From: an uncultured Draconibacterium sp. | Lineage (GTDB): Bacteria; Bacteroidota; Bacteroidia; Bacteroidales; Prolixibacteraceae | Direction of reading: 5' to 3' | DNA: 34,065 nt | Assembly: GCA_947492175.1 (NCBI GenBank) | Contig: CANLMQ010000048.1 | Span: 1-34,065 of the forward strand | In this document: one piece after another, positions 33,593 to 34,065 of the stretch | Layout of the letters: each line of letters begins with the position of its first letter | Position numbering within the stretch: position 1 is the stretch's first letter | Notes under the pieces: generated by a model | Told to the model about the DNA's origin: nothing | Databases searched by the model: none | The model's input: the letters and a program-made list of their open reading frames with translations, nothing else | Translations under genes and position numbers: made by a program

Positions 33593-34065
33593 AAAGAATG
33601 TCGTCTCAATTTTGTATCAAACCACAACGCCCCACGTTACAGGGGCAAAACGGCCAAAGTTGAATGTCGTCTCAATTTTGTATCAAACCACAACAGCTGC
33701 CAGTAATGTACGGCCACTACCTACGTTGAATGTCGTCTCAATTTTGTATCAAACCACAACACACAATTTGATTCAACAGGATTTATTATAGTTGAATGTC
33801 GTCTCAATTTTGTATCAAACCACAACAAGAAAAAAAACGATTAGTTTTCACTATAAGTTGAATGTCGTCTCAATTTTGTATCAAACCACAACTCTTCGTC
33901 AAAAACAACATCGTACTTTATCGTTGAATGTCGTCTCAATTTTGTATCAAACCACAACGTATTGCAGGTTCTTTTTACCGAGGATCCAGTTGAATGTCGT
34001 CTCAATTTTGTATCAAACCACAACAGAAACCCGCGCCGGGTATCTCGATAAACTGTTGAATGTCG
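33593..34065. CRISPR. CRISPR array, leader-distal end; eight repeats seen, last one cut by the window
   Basis: Repeats of 36 bp start at 33593, 33659, 33725, 33791, 33857, 33923, 33989 and 34055 (the last shows 11 bases). All seven spacers are exactly 30 bp and unlike each other. The plus-strand repeat begins GTTGAATGTCGTC and ends CAAACCACAAC. The first repeat has AAA in place of its first GTT; decay usually marks the leader-distal end, so transcription probably runs right to left, with the repeat read as GTTGTGG...CATTCAAC. A 36-bp repeat with GTTG/CAAC ends and 30-bp spacers fits type II-C or type VI-B of Bacteroidota. No cas gene is in the window, so the type is open. Confidence 0.97.

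Noticed and set aside
33540..34023. ORFs running through the CRISPR repeats on both strands
   Set aside because: They repeat the same peptide because the 36-bp repeat plus 30-bp spacer is a multiple of three; not genes.

Overview
The window looks like a chromosomal segment of a Bacteroidota bacterium, probably a marine or sediment member of Marinilabiliales/Prolixibacteraceae; the family-level guess is inference. Support comes from promoters of the Bacteroidota type (TTG, then TAnnTTTG), Bacteroidota-typical lipoproteins and Tat-exported enzymes, a PorE-like OmpA protein, a DUF6057 protein, a TonB-dependent receptor and an ilvD-ilvB-ilvN operon.

Region 1 (1-5540) is an accessory island that I read as an integron-type gene-cassette array with no integrase in view. 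Eight small AT-rich, same-strand genes (mostly secreted or lipoprotein hypotheticals) are separated by 60-190 bp GC-rich imperfect palindromes. Each begins with an AAC core and most end with a GTTA core. The first bases of several cassettes are the exact or near-exact reverse complement of the R''-like box at the end of the same cassette, which is what excision and integration of circular cassettes produces.

Region 2 (5581-10440, minus strand) is a peptidoglycan-peptide locus: a FadR-type GntR regulator, a transglutaminase-like lipoprotein, an NlpC/P60 lipoprotein and a Tat-exported dipeptide epimerase. Both promoters of this locus carry the palindrome TGTATTACA against the -7 element. A GH29 alpha-L-fucosidase diverges from the regulator. 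A minus-strand pair then encodes a CxxCH beta-propeller lipoprotein and a DUF6057 membrane protein.

Region 3 (15734-20365) is the branched-chain amino acid operon ilvD-ilvB-ilvN. It is preceded by an Ile/Leu/Val-rich leader peptide and a terminator/antiterminator pair (classical attenuation) and closed by a strong terminator. ilvC is absent. A second dipeptide-epimerase-like enzyme and a TonB receptor follow.

Region 4 (24064-33463) holds a PorE-like OmpA protein followed closely by a GntR/LacI-type regulator, a small charged protein, a PaaI thioesterase, a prohibitin-family protein, a C26-type amidotransferase-like secreted protein, a membrane-tethered HTH regulator with a C-terminal NTF2-like domain, peptide release factor 3 and a UPF0316 membrane protein.

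Region 5 (33593 to the right edge) is the leader-distal end of a CRISPR array with 36-bp repeats and spacers of exactly 30 bp; the cas genes lie outside. Several intergenic spacers carry tandem repeats with a 7-bp unit. No rRNA or tRNA gene was recognised.
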